Source: Acidovorax sp. YS12 (lineage in GTDB: Bacteria; Pseudomonadota; Gammaproteobacteria; Burkholderiales; Burkholderiaceae_C). From it: a DNA stretch of 64,000 nt. The translations under genes were made by a program, and so were the position numbers. The DNA lies in assembly GCA_021496925.1 (NCBI GenBank), contig CP053915.1, positions 2,619,001 to 2,683,000 on the forward strand. The letters are read 5' to 3'. A model generated the notes under the pieces. It saw only the letters and a program-made list of their open reading frames with translations. It was not told the DNA's origin and did not search any database. Positions 1 through 8,662 of this stretch are shown here, in pieces; within the stretch, counting starts at the first letter, position 1; every line of letters starts with the position of its first letter.

Positions 1-1
1 C

Positions 2-1240
2 AAGCAGTTACGCCTGGCCAACCGCACGCGCTGGGGCGACGCGGCGCTGCGCCACGAGCTGGGCGTGTACTGGCAGGACACCGACGACACCTTCAACAAC
101 CAGACCAGCTACACCCTCACGCGCAGCCGCACCACGGGCGCGCAGTGGCAGGCCACCGGCCAGGCGGGCGCAGCGCTGCAGTGGCGCACCGCGCTGGCCT
201 GGTCGCGCAGCCGCATGGACCGCGACCTGGACGCCACCAGCCCGCAAACCGGCGCGCCGCTGCAGCGCTTCGGCACCTACGGCCTGGTGGCCGACAACCT
301 GCAGGCGCAGGCCGGCGCCGACTGGCGCCTGGCCCCGGCCTGGACGCTGGCGGGCCAGCTCGGCTGGAGCCGCCAGTCGCGCGACGCCGAGAACCTGCGC
401 AACGGCCAGGCGCTGAACCAGCAGTGGAACTTCGCCACGCCCAAGGTGGGCGTGAACTGGGCGCCCACGCCCGCCACGCGCTGGTGGGCGAACGTGAGCC
501 GCAGCCAGGAGGCCCCCACGTTCTGGGAGATCGTCGCCGCCACGGTGGCGCCCAACAACCCCGCTGGCGCCAGCAGCGAGCTGGTGCGGCTGAACCTGCA
601 GCGCGCCACCACGCTGGAGGTGGGTGGCCAGGGCCGCTGGGGCGAAGGCAGCCACGCCACGCAGTGGACGCTGGCCGTGTACCGCAGCGAGGTGGACGAT
701 GAGCTGATGAGCACCACCGACGCCAACGGCATCAAGGTGGGCACCTACAACTACCAGGGCGGCACGCGCCACCAGGGCATCGAGGCCGGGCTCTCGGGCA
801 GCTGGCCACTGGGTGCGGATGCGGGCGCGCTGCAGTGGCGCGGCGCATGGACGTTCAGCGACTTCCGCTTCAAGGGCGGCGAGTACGCGGGCAACCGCAT
901 CGCCGGCGTGCCGCGCCATCTGCTGAGTGCCGAACTGCTGTGGCGCGTGCACAGCGGCGCGGGCACCTGGCGCGTGGGCCCCAACCTGCGCTGGATGCCG
1001 ACCGACACGCCCACCGACCACGCCAACACCCCCGGCAGCGAACAGGACGCCTACGCGCTGCTGGGCTTCAAGCTGGAATGGCAAAGCGGCCCCTGGTCGG
1101 CCTACCTGCTGGCCGAGAACCTGACCGACCGGCGCTACGCCAGCAGCTACGCCATCCGCAACCGCGCCACGCCGGACCAGCCGGGCTACCTGCCCGGCTT
1201 GGGGCGCAGCGTGGCGGCGGGCGTAAGCTACCAGTTCTGA
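2..1240 (+). CDS. TonB-dependent outer-membrane receptor, C-terminal part (5' end outside window)
   Basis: The reading frame is open from base 2, so the gene starts upstream of the window; about 412 C-terminal residues are seen. The protein would form the 22-strand beta barrel of a TonB-dependent receptor, which imports a metal chelate or similar ligand across the outer membrane using TonB/ExbBD energy. Visible support: alternating aromatic/polar strand patterns, the segment AENLTDRRYASSYA typical of the last strands, and the terminal YQF ending in Phe, the usual BAM recognition signal. The plug domain and TonB box are missing, so the ligand cannot be judged. A binding-protein gene starts 17 nt downstream on the same strand, so receptor and ABC importer are probably co-transcribed. 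Family confident, substrate unknown. Confidence 0.88.
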   Translation, partial: KQLRLANRTRWGDAALRHELGVYWQDTDDTFNNQTSYTLTRSRTTGAQWQATGQAGAALQWRTALAWSRSRMDRDLDATSPQTGAPLQRFGTYGLVADNLQAQAGADWRLAPAWTLAGQLGWSRQSRDAENLRNGQALNQQWNFATPKVGVNWAPTPATRWWANVSRSQEAPTFWEIVAATVAPNNPAGASSELVRLNLQRATTLEVGGQGRWGEGSHATQWTLAVYRSEVDDELMSTTDANGIKVGTYNYQGGTRHQGIEAGLSGSWPLGADAGALQWRGAWTFSDFRFKGGEYAGNRIAGVPRHLLSAELLWRVHSGAGTWRVGPNLRWMPTDTPTDHANTPGSEQDAYALLGFKLEWQSGPWSAYLLAENLTDRRYASSYAIRNRATPDQPGYLPGLGRSVAAGVSYQF

Positions 1241-1257
1241 CCACCCGCTTTCACGCC

Positions 1258-2283
1258 ATGCATCCCTCATCCCCACCCGAGCGCCGCCAGTGGCTGCGCC
1301 AGGCCGCCGCGCTGGCGCTGGGCGGACTGCCGCTGGCGCAGGCCGCGCGCGCCGCAACGGCCGCGCCGCTGCCGCGCATCGTGCTGGCCGGCCCGCCCGC
1401 CATCGTTTCGGCACCGCTCATCCACATGGCGCAGAGCAACGCGCTGGCCGGTGTGGCGCAGGCCACCGAGTTCACCCTCTGGCGCGACCCCGACCAGTTG
1501 CGCGTGATGGCGCTGGGCCGCAAGGCCGACGTGCTGGCCATGCCGAGCAACGTGGCGGCCAACCTCTACAACCGGGGCGCGGGCGTGCGCCTGCTGAACA
1601 TCTCCACTTGGGGCGCGCTGTGGATCGTCACGCGCGACGCCCAGCGGCGCCAGTTGGACGACTACCGGGGCGAGGAAATCGCCGTGCCCTTCCGCGGCGA
1701 CATGCCGGACCTGATGCTGCAGCTGCTCGCCGCCAAGCAGGGGCTGGACCTGCGGCGCGACCTGCGCCTGCGCTACGTGCCCACGCCCATGGAGGCGCTG
1801 CAACTGCTGCTGACGCGGCGCGTGCGCCACGCGCTGCTGGCCGAGCCGGCCGTGTCGCTGGCGCTGCGCAAGACGCAGTCCTTCCCCATCGGGCTGGTGG
1901 CGCCCGAACTGCACCGGGGCCTGGACGTGCAGCAGGAGTGGGGGCGCCTGTTCGCGCGCGCGCCACGGCTGCCGCAGGCGGGCATCGCCGCCGTGGGCGC
2001 GGTGCGCGAGCAGCCGCAGGTGCTGGCCGCCGTGCAGCAGGCCTACGCCCATTCGGTGGCCTGGTGCCGCACGCACCCGCTGGAATGCGGCCAACTGATG
2101 ACGCAGCGCATCGACATGCTGACGCCCGACGCCGTGGCCGACGCCATCGCCACCAGCCAGCTCGATGCCGTGCCCGCAGCGCAGGCGCGGCCGGAGCTGG
2201 AATTCTTCTTCGCCCAGCTGCATGCGCGCGACCCGGCCTTGCTCGGCGGCAAGCTGCCGGACGCGGGCTTTTTCGGGGTCTGA
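1258..2283 (+). CDS. ABC transporter periplasmic binding protein, NitT/TauT type, Tat signal
   Basis: A 341-residue solute-binding protein of the NMT1/TauA-like fold. The N-terminus has a twin-arginine motif (ERRQWLRQ, residues 9-16) followed by an Ala/Leu-rich segment and a cleavage region near ARAATA, so export is probably through Tat rather than Sec. The body has the pattern of this family: a small-molecule pocket region (VLAGPPAIVSAPLIHMAQ) and a long helical C-terminal half. The start ATG at 1258 is the first in frame after the receptor stop and places the RR motif correctly. The permease gene begins 1 nt after its stop. The family carries nitrate, sulfonates, thiamine precursors or metals; the link to a TonB receptor and NnrS suggests a metal or heme-type ligand, but this is inference only. 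Confidence 0.8.
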   Translation: MHPSSPPERRQWLRQAAALALGGLPLAQAARAATAAPLPRIVLAGPPAIVSAPLIHMAQSNALAGVAQATEFTLWRDPDQLRVMALGRKADVLAMPSNVAANLYNRGAGVRLLNISTWGALWIVTRDAQRRQLDDYRGEEIAVPFRGDMPDLMLQLLAAKQGLDLRRDLRLRYVPTPMEALQLLLTRRVRHALLAEPAVSLALRKTQSFPIGLVAPELHRGLDVQQEWGRLFARAPRLPQAGIAAVGAVREQPQVLAAVQQAYAHSVAWCRTHPLECGQLMTQRIDMLTPDAVADAIATSQLDAVPAAQARPELEFFFAQLHARDPALLGGKLPDAGFFGV

Positions 2284-2284
2284 C

Positions 2285-3076
2285 ATGCGCCTGCTGTGGC
2301 ATGGGCTGCGCGGCCTGCCCGCCTACCTGTGGAGCGGCTGGGGCGCCATCGCCAGCCTGCTGCTGTTCATCGCGCTGTGGGAGGCGGGCGCGGGCTTCTA
2401 CGGGCCGCTGATCCTGCCCGATCCGCTCACCACCTTCGCCACGCTGGGGCAGTTGCTGCAATCGGGCGCGGCCTGGCCCGAGCTGCGCACCACCGCGCAG
2501 CGCGCGCTGCTGGGCCTGCTGCTGGCGGCGGGCGTGGGCAGCGCGCTCGGGCTGCTGGCCGGGCTGTCGATGACGGCGGCCATGATGGCGCGCCCCTGGG
2601 TCACGCTGCTGCTGGGCATGCCGCCCATTGCCTGGCTGGTGCTGGCCATGCTGTGGTTCGGCGCGGGCGACGGCACGCCGGTGTTCACCGTCTTCGTGGC
2701 CTGCCTGCCGGTGGTGTTCACCGGCGCGCTGCAGGGCACGCGCACGCTCGACCTGCACCTGCGCGACATGGCGCGCGCCTACCGCCTGCCCTGGCGCATG
2801 CGCCTGATCGACCTGTATCTGCCGCACGTTGCGGCCTACCTGTTCCCGGCCTGGATCACGGCGCTCGGCTCGTCGTGGAAGGTGGCCGTGATGGCCGAGC
2901 TGCTGGCTACCAGCGACGGCGTGGGCGCGGCCCTGGCTGTCACGCGCGCGCACCTGGACATGGGTGCCTCGCTGGCCTGGATCTGCGCCGTCGTCGGCAG
3001 CCTGCTGCTGCTCGAATACGGGCTGCTGGAACCCATCAAGCGCGCGCTGGAGCGCTGGCGCGAGGCGGGCGCATGA
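2285..3076 (+). CDS. ABC transporter permease, NitT/TauT (SsuC-like) type
   Basis: A 263-residue inner-membrane permease with about six hydrophobic helices. The cytoplasmic coupling region around residues 155-190 (MARAYRLPWRMRLIDLYLPH) is the EAA-loop equivalent that contacts the ATPase. Length and layout match SsuC/TauC-family permeases. The ATG lies one base after the binding-protein stop, and the gene ends in an ATGA overlap with the ATPase gene, so the three are translationally coupled. It should form a homodimer with two copies of the ATPase. The substrate is not determined by sequence. Confidence 0.85.
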   Translation: MRLLWHGLRGLPAYLWSGWGAIASLLLFIALWEAGAGFYGPLILPDPLTTFATLGQLLQSGAAWPELRTTAQRALLGLLLAAGVGSALGLLAGLSMTAAMMARPWVTLLLGMPPIAWLVLAMLWFGAGDGTPVFTVFVACLPVVFTGALQGTRTLDLHLRDMARAYRLPWRMRLIDLYLPHVAAYLFPAWITALGSSWKVAVMAELLATSDGVGAALAVTRAHLDMGASLAWICAVVGSLLLLEYGLLEPIKRALERWREAGA

Positions 3077-3858
3077 GCGCCGACGGCCTGCAGGTGCGCG
3101 CGCTGCGCCACGCCTACGGCCCCACCGTGGTACTCGATGGCGTCGATCTGGCCGTGCCGCCCGGGCGCACCGTGGCGCTGGTCGGCCCCTCTGGCTGCGG
3201 CAAGACCACGCTGCTGCACCTGTGCGCGGGGCTGCTGGCACCGCAGCAGGGCGAGATCGTGCAACCCCTGGAGCCCGCCGCCGTGATGTTCCAGCAGCCG
3301 CGCCTGCTGCCGTGGATGAACACGCTCGACAACATCGCGCTGGGCCTGAAGGCGCGCGGCATGGGCCAGCAGGCACGCCACCAGCGCGCACGGGACATGG
3401 CGCTGGCGCTCGATCTGCCGGACCAGGCCCTGGCACAGTACCCGGCCGAGCTGTCCGGCGGCATGCAAAGCCGCGCGGCGCTGGCGCGCGCGCTGGTGCT
3501 GCAGCCCGCGCTGCTGCTGATGGACGAGCCGTTCGCCGCGCTGGACGTGGGCCTGCGCTACCAGCTGCACCAGTTGCTGCTGGCGCGCCAGGCCCAGACC
3601 GCGATGGCGGTGCTGCTGATCACGCACGACCTGATGGAAGCCGTGCGCCTGGCGGACGACGTGCTGGTCATGGCCCCGGCGCCCGGGCGCATCGTGGCCC
3701 ATTACCAGCCGCCCGGCGCCGCCCTGGCGCGCGACGACGCCCTGGTGCACCAATGCGCCGCCGAACTGCAGCAGCACCCGGCGGTGCGCACCGCCTTCAG
3801 CCTGCCGGGCGCGGGGCAGATGCCCGCCAGCGGCCCCGGCGCCTGGCATGCGCCGTGA
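3073..3858 (+). CDS. ABC transporter ATP-binding protein, NitT/TauT (SsuB-like) type
   Basis: A 261-residue ATPase that powers the importer. Walker A (GPSGCGKTT, about residues 38-46), Q-loop (MFQQPRLLPW), signature (LSGGMQSRAALARAL), Walker B (LLLMDEPFAALD) and the H-loop (LLITHDLMEA) are all present, so it should be active. The Q-loop context PRLLPW is typical of the nitrate/sulfonate/taurine subfamily. The ATG overlaps the permease stop by ATGA. The C-terminal 60 residues are less conserved and Ala/Pro rich. A short palindromic repeat follows before the NnrS gene. Confidence 0.9.
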   Translation: MSADGLQVRALRHAYGPTVVLDGVDLAVPPGRTVALVGPSGCGKTTLLHLCAGLLAPQQGEIVQPLEPAAVMFQQPRLLPWMNTLDNIALGLKARGMGQQARHQRARDMALALDLPDQALAQYPAELSGGMQSRAALARALVLQPALLLMDEPFAALDVGLRYQLHQLLLARQAQTAMAVLLITHDLMEAVRLADDVLVMAPAPGRIVAHYQPPGAALARDDALVHQCAAELQQHPAVRTAFSLPGAGQMPASGPGAWHAP

Positions 3859-3871
3859 TGCACCCATTACA

Positions 3872-3925
3872 AGCCAAATTGGCCTCCAGCCCTTGCCAGC
3901 CAAGCGCTGGCAGCTATGGTTTTTG
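3872..3925. repeat. Short dispersed palindromic repeat (family A), copy 1
   Basis: An AT-flanked palindrome with the core AAGCGCTGGCAGCTAT, preceded by GGCCTCCAGCCCTTGCC and followed by a T-run. It fills the 70-nt gap between the ABC ATPase gene and the NnrS gene. The same core recurs in many other gaps of this window and inside three genes (see findings). Confidence 0.75.
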
Positions 3926-3928
3926 AAA

Positions 3929-5149
3929 ATGCCCGTTCCCCTGAACCCCTTGCGCATCCGCCATCCGGTATGGATCTGCGGCATGCGCCCCTTCTTCCTG
4001 CTGGCCATGGCCAGCGCGGTGCTGCTGCTCGGCCTGTGGAGCCTGGCGCTGGCCGCCGGCTGGCCGCTGCCGCCGGTGGCGGGCGGTGCACTGGTGTGGC
4101 ACGTGCACGAACTCATCATGGGCTTTGCCATGGCGGGCGTGGCCGGCTTCGTGCTCACCGCCCTGCCGGAATTCACCGGGGAACCCGGCGCCACCCCAGC
4201 CCAGTTGCGCGCCCTGGCCGGGCTGTGGTGGTGCGCGCGCCTCGGGCTGTGGACCTCGGGCCTGCTGGGGCCGGGCGCGCTGGCGCTGGCGGCGTTCGGC
4301 CAGGTCGGCCTGGCGCTGGCGCTGCTGGCCGTGGCCCTGCCCGCCCTGCGCTCGCCGGCGGGGCGCAAGCATGCGTCGTTCGGCTGGCTGCTGGCCGGGC
4401 TGGCCTGCACCAGCGCGGGCTTCTACATCGACGCGCTGCGCGGCCTCGGCGGCCTGCGCTGGCTGCATGCCAGCCTGGGGCTGCTGATGCTGCTCATCGT
4501 GGTGGCCGCCAGCCGCATCTCCATGCGCATCGTCAATGCAGCCATCGACCAGGTCACGCCTGGCACGGCGCCCTATCTGGCGCGCCCGCCCCGGCGCAAC
4601 CTGGCAGCGCTGTGCATCGCGCTGTACACGGCGGCCGAGTTCTGGGTGGGCGCCAGCGCCCTCACGGGCTGGCTCGCACTGGCCGCATCCGCCGCCATGC
4701 TGCACCTGCTCAACGACTGGCACATCGGCCCCGCGCTGTGGCGCAGGCGCTTTCCCTTGCTGCTGTACACCATGTACGTCTGCATGGCGCTGGGCTACGG
4801 CGCCCTGGGGCTGGGGGCGCTCGGCCTGCAGCCGAGCGCCACGGCCGGGCGGCACCTGCTGGGCATGGGCGCCATGGGCCTGGGTATCTTCATCGTGATC
4901 GCCATCGCCGGCCGCGCCCACGCGGGCCTGCACCCGGACACCGGCCCCTGGATACCGCTGGGGGCCGCCCTGCTGTTACTGGCAACGGCACTGCGCGCCA
5001 TTGCCGCCTGGAACGGCCTCGGCCAGGCCTGGCTGGCCGCGGCAGGCGGCAGCTGGTGCGCGGCCTTTGGCGTGCTGGCGTGGCGCGTGGGGCCCGGCCT
5101 GTGGCGGCCGCGCACGGATGGGCGCAGCGGCTGCGCCGGCCCGGCCTGA
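3929..5149 (+). CDS. nnrS: NnrS family heme- and copper-containing membrane protein
   Basis: A 406-residue polytopic protein with about twelve hydrophobic segments. The N-terminus has the NnrS hallmarks: RHPVWICGMRPFFLLA, then WHVHELIMGFAMAGVAGFVLTALPEFTG, where the HVHE histidines are candidate heme/metal ligands. A second conserved His block is HLLNDWHIGPALWRRR. NnrS proteins occur with denitrification and nitric-oxide stress genes and are linked to protection from NO-damaged metal centres; the molecular activity is unsettled. The ATG at 3929 follows directly after the palindromic repeat; in-frame starts upstream would lie inside it. It is followed by a bidirectional terminator. Confidence 0.88.
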   Translation: MPVPLNPLRIRHPVWICGMRPFFLLAMASAVLLLGLWSLALAAGWPLPPVAGGALVWHVHELIMGFAMAGVAGFVLTALPEFTGEPGATPAQLRALAGLWWCARLGLWTSGLLGPGALALAAFGQVGLALALLAVALPALRSPAGRKHASFGWLLAGLACTSAGFYIDALRGLGGLRWLHASLGLLMLLIVVAASRISMRIVNAAIDQVTPGTAPYLARPPRRNLAALCIALYTAAEFWVGASALTGWLALAASAAMLHLLNDWHIGPALWRRRFPLLLYTMYVCMALGYGALGLGALGLQPSATAGRHLLGMGAMGLGIFIVIAIAGRAHAGLHPDTGPWIPLGAALLLLATALRAIAAWNGLGQAWLAAAGGSWCAAFGVLAWRVGPGLWRPRTDGRSGCAGPA

Positions 5150-5165
5150 GTGAGCCGGGCAAAGA

Positions 5166-5197
5166 AAAAGGCCCTTGCTTTTCAGCAAGGGCCTTTT
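5166..5197. terminator. Bidirectional intrinsic terminator
   Basis: The stem AAAAGGCCCTTGC pairs with GCAAGGGCCTTTT around a six-base loop (TTTTCA), giving an A-run on one side and a T-run on the other. It sits between the convergent nnrS gene (+) and the tRNA/ribosomal operon (-), so it can stop both. Confidence 0.9.
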
Positions 5198-5202
5198 CAT
5201 GT

Positions 5203-5279
<77 letters not shown>

Positions 5280-5304
5280 TCAAGACAGTTAGTATAACCT
5301 ATTT

Positions 5305-5703
5305 TCAGGCTGCTGCGGAAGAATCTGCAGCTTGTGCGTTTTCTTCCGCACGGTCGACCAGTTCGACGTAGGCCATCGGGGCGTTGTCGCCCACGCGGAA
5401 GCCCATCTTCAGGATGCGCGTGTAGCCACCAGGACGGGCCTTGAAGCGCGGGCCCAGGTCGTTGAACAGCTTGGTCACGCTGTCGCGGTCGCGCAGGCGG
5501 TTGAAGGCCAGGCGGCGGTTGGCCACCGAGTCTTCCTTGGCCAGGGTGATCATGGGCTCGATCACGCGGCGCAGTTCCTTGGCCTTGGGCAGGGTGGTCT
5601 TGATGGCCTCGTGCTCGATGAGCGAGTTCATCATGTTCTGCAGCATCGCGAGGCGGTGCGAGCTGGTGCGGTTGAGTTTGCGAAGGCCGTTTCCGTGGCG
5701 CAT
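5305..5703 (-). CDS. rplQ: 50S ribosomal protein L17
   Basis: 132 residues starting MRHGNGLRKLNRTSSHR, the conserved L17 N-terminus, with the GYTRILK motif near residue 95. The last 15 residues form an acidic/Ala tail that varies between species. It is the last protein gene of the alpha operon (rpsM-rpsK-rpsD-rpoA-rplQ) and lies near the peptide exit tunnel in the 50S subunit. An 89-nt gap separates it from rpoA. Confidence 0.98.
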   Translation of the reverse strand: MRHGNGLRKLNRTSSHRLAMLQNMMNSLIEHEAIKTTLPKAKELRRVIEPMITLAKEDSVANRRLAFNRLRDRDSVTKLFNDLGPRFKARPGGYTRILKMGFRVGDNAPMAYVELVDRAEENAQAADSSAAA

Positions 5704-5792
5704 GGTGCTTTCCTTTTACATAGTTAAATCGGGCAGCCGTATCAGGTACTGCCCGATGCACTGGCTCTTGCGAGGGAGCCGAAGATTATAGA

Positions 5793-6791
5793 TCAACGCT
5801 TGTCGAGGCCTGCGGGCGGCCAGTTCTCGAGCTTCATGCCCAAGGTCAGGCCGCGCGATGCCAGGACTTCCTTGATTTCGTTCAGCGACTTGCGGCCCAG
5901 GTTCGGGGTCTTGAGCAGCTCGTTCTCGGTGCGCTGGATGAGGTCGCCGATGTAGTAGATGTTCTCGGCCTTGAGGCAGTTGGCCGAACGCACGGTGAGT
6001 TCCAGCTCGTCCACGGGGCGCAGCAGGATCGGGTCGAACGTCGTCGCGCTGCTGCGCGAGGCGCCGGAGCCGGCCAGCACGCCATCGATGTCGCCGCCTT
6101 CGAGCTGGGCGAACACCGCCAGTTGCTCCACGAGGATCTTGGCCGAGGCGCGAACTGCTTCTTCCGCCGTGATGGCGCCGTTCGTCTCGATCTCCACCAC
6201 CAGCTTGTCGAGGTCGGTGCGCTGCTCCACGCGCGCGCTTTCCACGGTGTAGCTCACGCGCTTGACCGGGGAGAACGATGCGTCGAGGACGATGCGGCCA
6301 ATGGTCTTGGTCGGCTCGTCGCCATAACGGCGCACGTTGCCGGGCACGTAGCCGCGGCCTTTTTCCACCTTGATCTGCATGTCCAGCTTGGCGCCTTGCG
6401 ACAGGTGGGCGATGACGTGGTCAGGATTGATGATCTCGACGTCATGGGGCGTCTGGATGTCACGGGCCGTGACCACGCCTTCGCCGTCCTTGCGCAGGGA
6501 GAGCGTGACCTCGTCGCGGTTGTGGAGCTTGAACACCACGCCCTTGAGGTTCAGGAGGATGTTGACCACATCTTCCTGCACGCCGTCGATCGAGGAGTAC
6601 TCGTGCAGCACCCCGGCAATGGTGACTTCCGTCGCTGCGTAACCCACCATCGACGAGAGCAGGACGCGGCGCAGAGCGTTGCCCAGCGTGTGGCCGTAGC
6701 CACGCTCGAACGGCTCGAGCTCGACCTTGGCACGGTTGTGGCCCAGCTGTTCGACCTGGATCGTCTTGGGTTTCAGCAGATTGGTTTGCAT
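5793..6791 (-). CDS. rpoA: DNA-directed RNA polymerase subunit alpha
   Basis: 332 residues. The N-terminal domain (residues 1 to about 235) contains the dimerisation and assembly core (GHTLGNALRRVLLSSM). A linker leads to the C-terminal domain (about 250-325) with ELELTVRSANCLKAENI and NLGRKSLNEIKEVL, the surface that contacts UP elements and activators. Length matches the E. coli subunit (329). Its position between rpsD and rplQ is the conserved alpha-operon place. Confidence 0.98.
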   Translation of the reverse strand: MQTNLLKPKTIQVEQLGHNRAKVELEPFERGYGHTLGNALRRVLLSSMVGYAATEVTIAGVLHEYSSIDGVQEDVVNILLNLKGVVFKLHNRDEVTLSLRKDGEGVVTARDIQTPHDVEIINPDHVIAHLSQGAKLDMQIKVEKGRGYVPGNVRRYGDEPTKTIGRIVLDASFSPVKRVSYTVESARVEQRTDLDKLVVEIETNGAITAEEAVRASAKILVEQLAVFAQLEGGDIDGVLAGSGASRSSATTFDPILLRPVDELELTVRSANCLKAENIYYIGDLIQRTENELLKTPNLGRKSLNEIKEVLASRGLTLGMKLENWPPAGLDKR

Positions 6792-6891
6792 GCAGACTTC
6801 CTCTCAATACCCCCAGCTCGTTACGCCGGTAAGGCTGACGCAGCGCCTGGACCACGATGCCTCGTGGTCCAGGAACTCTTTTGACGAATGA

Positions 6892-7515
6892 TTAACGCGA
6901 GTACAACTCAACGATCAGCGATTCGTTGATGTCGGCACCGAACTCGTCGCGATCTGGCACCTTCTTGAAGGTACCTTCGGCCTTGTCGGCGGCCACTTCG
7001 ACCCATGCGGGGAAACCCACTTGCTGCGCCAGTTGCAGCGCTTCGACGACACGGCCCTGCTTCTTCGACTTCTCGCGCACGGTCACGACATCGCCAGCCT
7101 TGATCAGGAACGAGGGGATGTTCACAGCCTGGCCGTTTACCAGAATGGCCTTGTGCGACACCAGCTGGCGCGCTTCGGCGCGGGTGGAGCCGAAGCCCAT
7201 GCGGTACACCACGTTGTCCAGGCGGCACTCCAGCAAGGCCAGCAGGTTGGCGCCGGTGTTGCCCTTGCGGCGGTCAGCCTCGGCGAAGTAGCGGCGGAAC
7301 TGCTTTTCCATCACGCCGTACATGCGCTTGACCTTCTGCTTCTCGCGCAGCTGCAGGCCGTAGTCGGACGTGCGCTGGCCAGAAGTACGGCCATGCTGGC
7401 CGGGCTTGGAGTCGAACTTGGCCTTGTCCGCGATCGAGCGGCGGGCGCTCTTCAGGAACAGGTCGGTGCCTTCACGGCGGGAGAGTTTGGCCTTGGGGCC
7501 GAGATAACGTGCCAC
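6892..7515 (-). CDS. rpsD: 30S ribosomal protein S4
   Basis: 207 residues starting MARYLGPKAKLSRREGTDL. The N-terminal domain is followed by an S4 RNA-binding domain (about residues 97-160, with LDNVVYRMGF and SHKAILVNGQ). S4 is a primary 16S rRNA binder that begins 30S assembly and, in enterobacteria, represses its own operon. The CXXC zinc motif found in some S4 forms is absent, so this is the zinc-free type. A 100-nt gap precedes rpoA. Confidence 0.98.
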   Translation of the reverse strand: MARYLGPKAKLSRREGTDLFLKSARRSIADKAKFDSKPGQHGRTSGQRTSDYGLQLREKQKVKRMYGVMEKQFRRYFAEADRRKGNTGANLLALLECRLDNVVYRMGFGSTRAEARQLVSHKAILVNGQAVNIPSFLIKAGDVVTVREKSKKQGRVVEALQLAQQVGFPAWVEVAADKAEGTFKKVPDRDEFGADINESLIVELYSR

Positions 7516-7604
7516 TTGAGCTTCCTTGTGTCATCTTCCGCAAACCATTGCGGGAGCCGCCGGCGGCTTGTTCAGCTGCAGGCGGCGGTGGGCTTATGAA
7601 AAGA

Positions 7605-8009
7605 TCAGATACGGCGGCGCTTTTGCGGGCGGCAGCCGTTGTGGGGCACCGGCGTCACGTCGGAAATGGACGTGATGCGGATACCCAGTGCGCCCAGGGC
7701 GCGCACCGAGGACTCGCGACCCGGGCCGGGGCCCTTGATCTCGACGTCCAGGTTCTTGATCCCCTGTTCCATGGCGGCGCGGCCAGCCACTTCCGAAGCT
7801 ACCTGTGCAGCGAACGGCGTGGACTTGCGCGAGCCCTTGAAACCCTGGCCACCCGAGGAAGCCCACGACAGGGCGTTGCCTTGGCGGTCGGTGATCGTGA
7901 TGATGGTGTTGTTGAACGAAGCATGCACGTGGGCGATGCCGTCGGAAATGTTCTTGCGAACCTTCTTGCGGACGCGTGCTGCGGCGTTATTGGCAGGAGA
8001 CTTGGCCAT
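7605..8009 (-). CDS. rpsK: 30S ribosomal protein S11
   Basis: 134 residues; a short basic N-terminus then VHASFNNTIITITDRQGNAL and the C-terminal VTPVPHNGCRPQKRRRI, both diagnostic of S11. It belongs to the 30S platform near the mRNA exit. The C-terminal Asn-Gly step is the known isoaspartate site in the E. coli protein. It lies 17 nt after rpsM. Confidence 0.98.
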   Translation of the reverse strand: MAKSPANNAAARVRKKVRKNISDGIAHVHASFNNTIITITDRQGNALSWASSGGQGFKGSRKSTPFAAQVASEVAGRAAMEQGIKNLDVEIKGPGPGRESSVRALGALGIRITSISDVTPVPHNGCRPQKRRRI

Positions 8010-8026
8010 AGTGATCTTTCAATCTC

Positions 8027-8392
8027 TTATTTCTTCAGAGCCGCTGCACCCTTGCGCGGACCCTTGCGGGTACGGGCGTTGGTACGCGTACGCTGGCCGC
8101 GCATGGGCAGGCCACGGCGATGGCGGAAACCACGGTAGCAACCGATGTCCATCAGGCGCTTGATGTTCATCGTGGTTTCACGGCGCAGGTCACCTTCGAT
8201 GGTGAACTGGGCGATCTGGTCGCGGATTTTTTCCAGATCACCGTCCGTGAGGTCCTTGACCTTCTTGGAGTACTCGATGCCACAGGCTTCGCAAATCTTG
8301 CGAGCGCGGGTGCGACCGATGCCGTAGATGGCGGTCAGGCCAATCTCAGCATGCTTATGCGGCGGGATATTGATGCCAGCGATACGTGCCAT
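8027..8392 (-). CDS. rpsM: 30S ribosomal protein S13
   Basis: 121 residues, start MARIAGINIPPHKHAEIG, with the helix-two-turn-helix region and a basic C-terminal tail (RGQRTRTNARTRKGPRK) that reaches toward tRNA and the 16S rRNA in the 30S head. First gene of the alpha operon, 24 nt after rpmJ. Confidence 0.98.
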   Translation of the reverse strand: MARIAGINIPPHKHAEIGLTAIYGIGRTRARKICEACGIEYSKKVKDLTDGDLEKIRDQIAQFTIEGDLRRETTMNIKRLMDIGCYRGFRHRRGLPMRGQRTRTNARTRKGPRKGAAALKK

Positions 8393-8416
8393 ATGCGTCC
8401 TCTAATACTTTCCAAA

Positions 8417-8530
8417 TCAACCTTGGCGCTGCTTATGGCGCTGATCCGTGCAGATCACGCGCACCACACCCTTGCGGCGGATGATCTTGCAGTTGCGGCA
8501 GATTTTCTTGACCGAAGCCGAAACTCTCAT
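8417..8530 (-). CDS. rpmJ: 50S ribosomal protein L36 (zinc-ribbon form)
   Basis: A 37-residue protein beginning MRVSASVKKICRNCK, with three Cys and one His (CRNC, VICT, DQRH) placed as in the zinc-binding L36 type. The ATG at 8530 is preceded on the minus strand by AGGAG about 7 nt upstream (TTAGGAGAATGAA). It stands in its usual place between secY and rpsM; infA, often found here in other bacteria, is absent. Confidence 0.96.
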   Translation of the reverse strand: MRVSASVKKICRNCKIIRRKGVVRVICTDQRHKQRQG

Positions 8531-8580
8531 TTCATTCTCCTAAAACTAGTCCATCCGTTCCGGCCAACTTCCCGGAACTT

Positions 8581-8606
8581 GGCTTCCCTGACTGGGCAGG
8601 GAAGCC
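8581..8606. other. Hairpin in the secY-rpmJ gap
   Basis: GGCTTCCCTG pairs perfectly with CAGGGAAGCC around a six-base loop. On the transcribed minus strand it is not followed by a T-run, so it is not a classic terminator; it could be a processing or attenuation site between secY and rpmJ. The rest of the 132-nt gap (8531-8662) shows no gene. Confidence 0.6.
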
Positions 8607-8662
8607 GGTTTACCTCACGGGCCCCGCCATGCGTTGGCGCAAGGGGGACATTTTCCTCTATC

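Noticed and set aside
8..1414. A 468-codon open frame opposite the receptor gene
   Set aside because: It is a by-product of high GC in the third codon position of the real gene; the protein is Ala/Arg/Gly/Val-rich with no known fold. The same holds for the other long antisense frames, such as the 780-codon frame opposite the ribosomal genes (8120-10462).
8531..8662. Search for infA between secY and rpmJ
   Set aside because: All frames in the 132 nt were considered; none encodes IF-1 (about 72 residues would not fit with signals). infA must be elsewhere.
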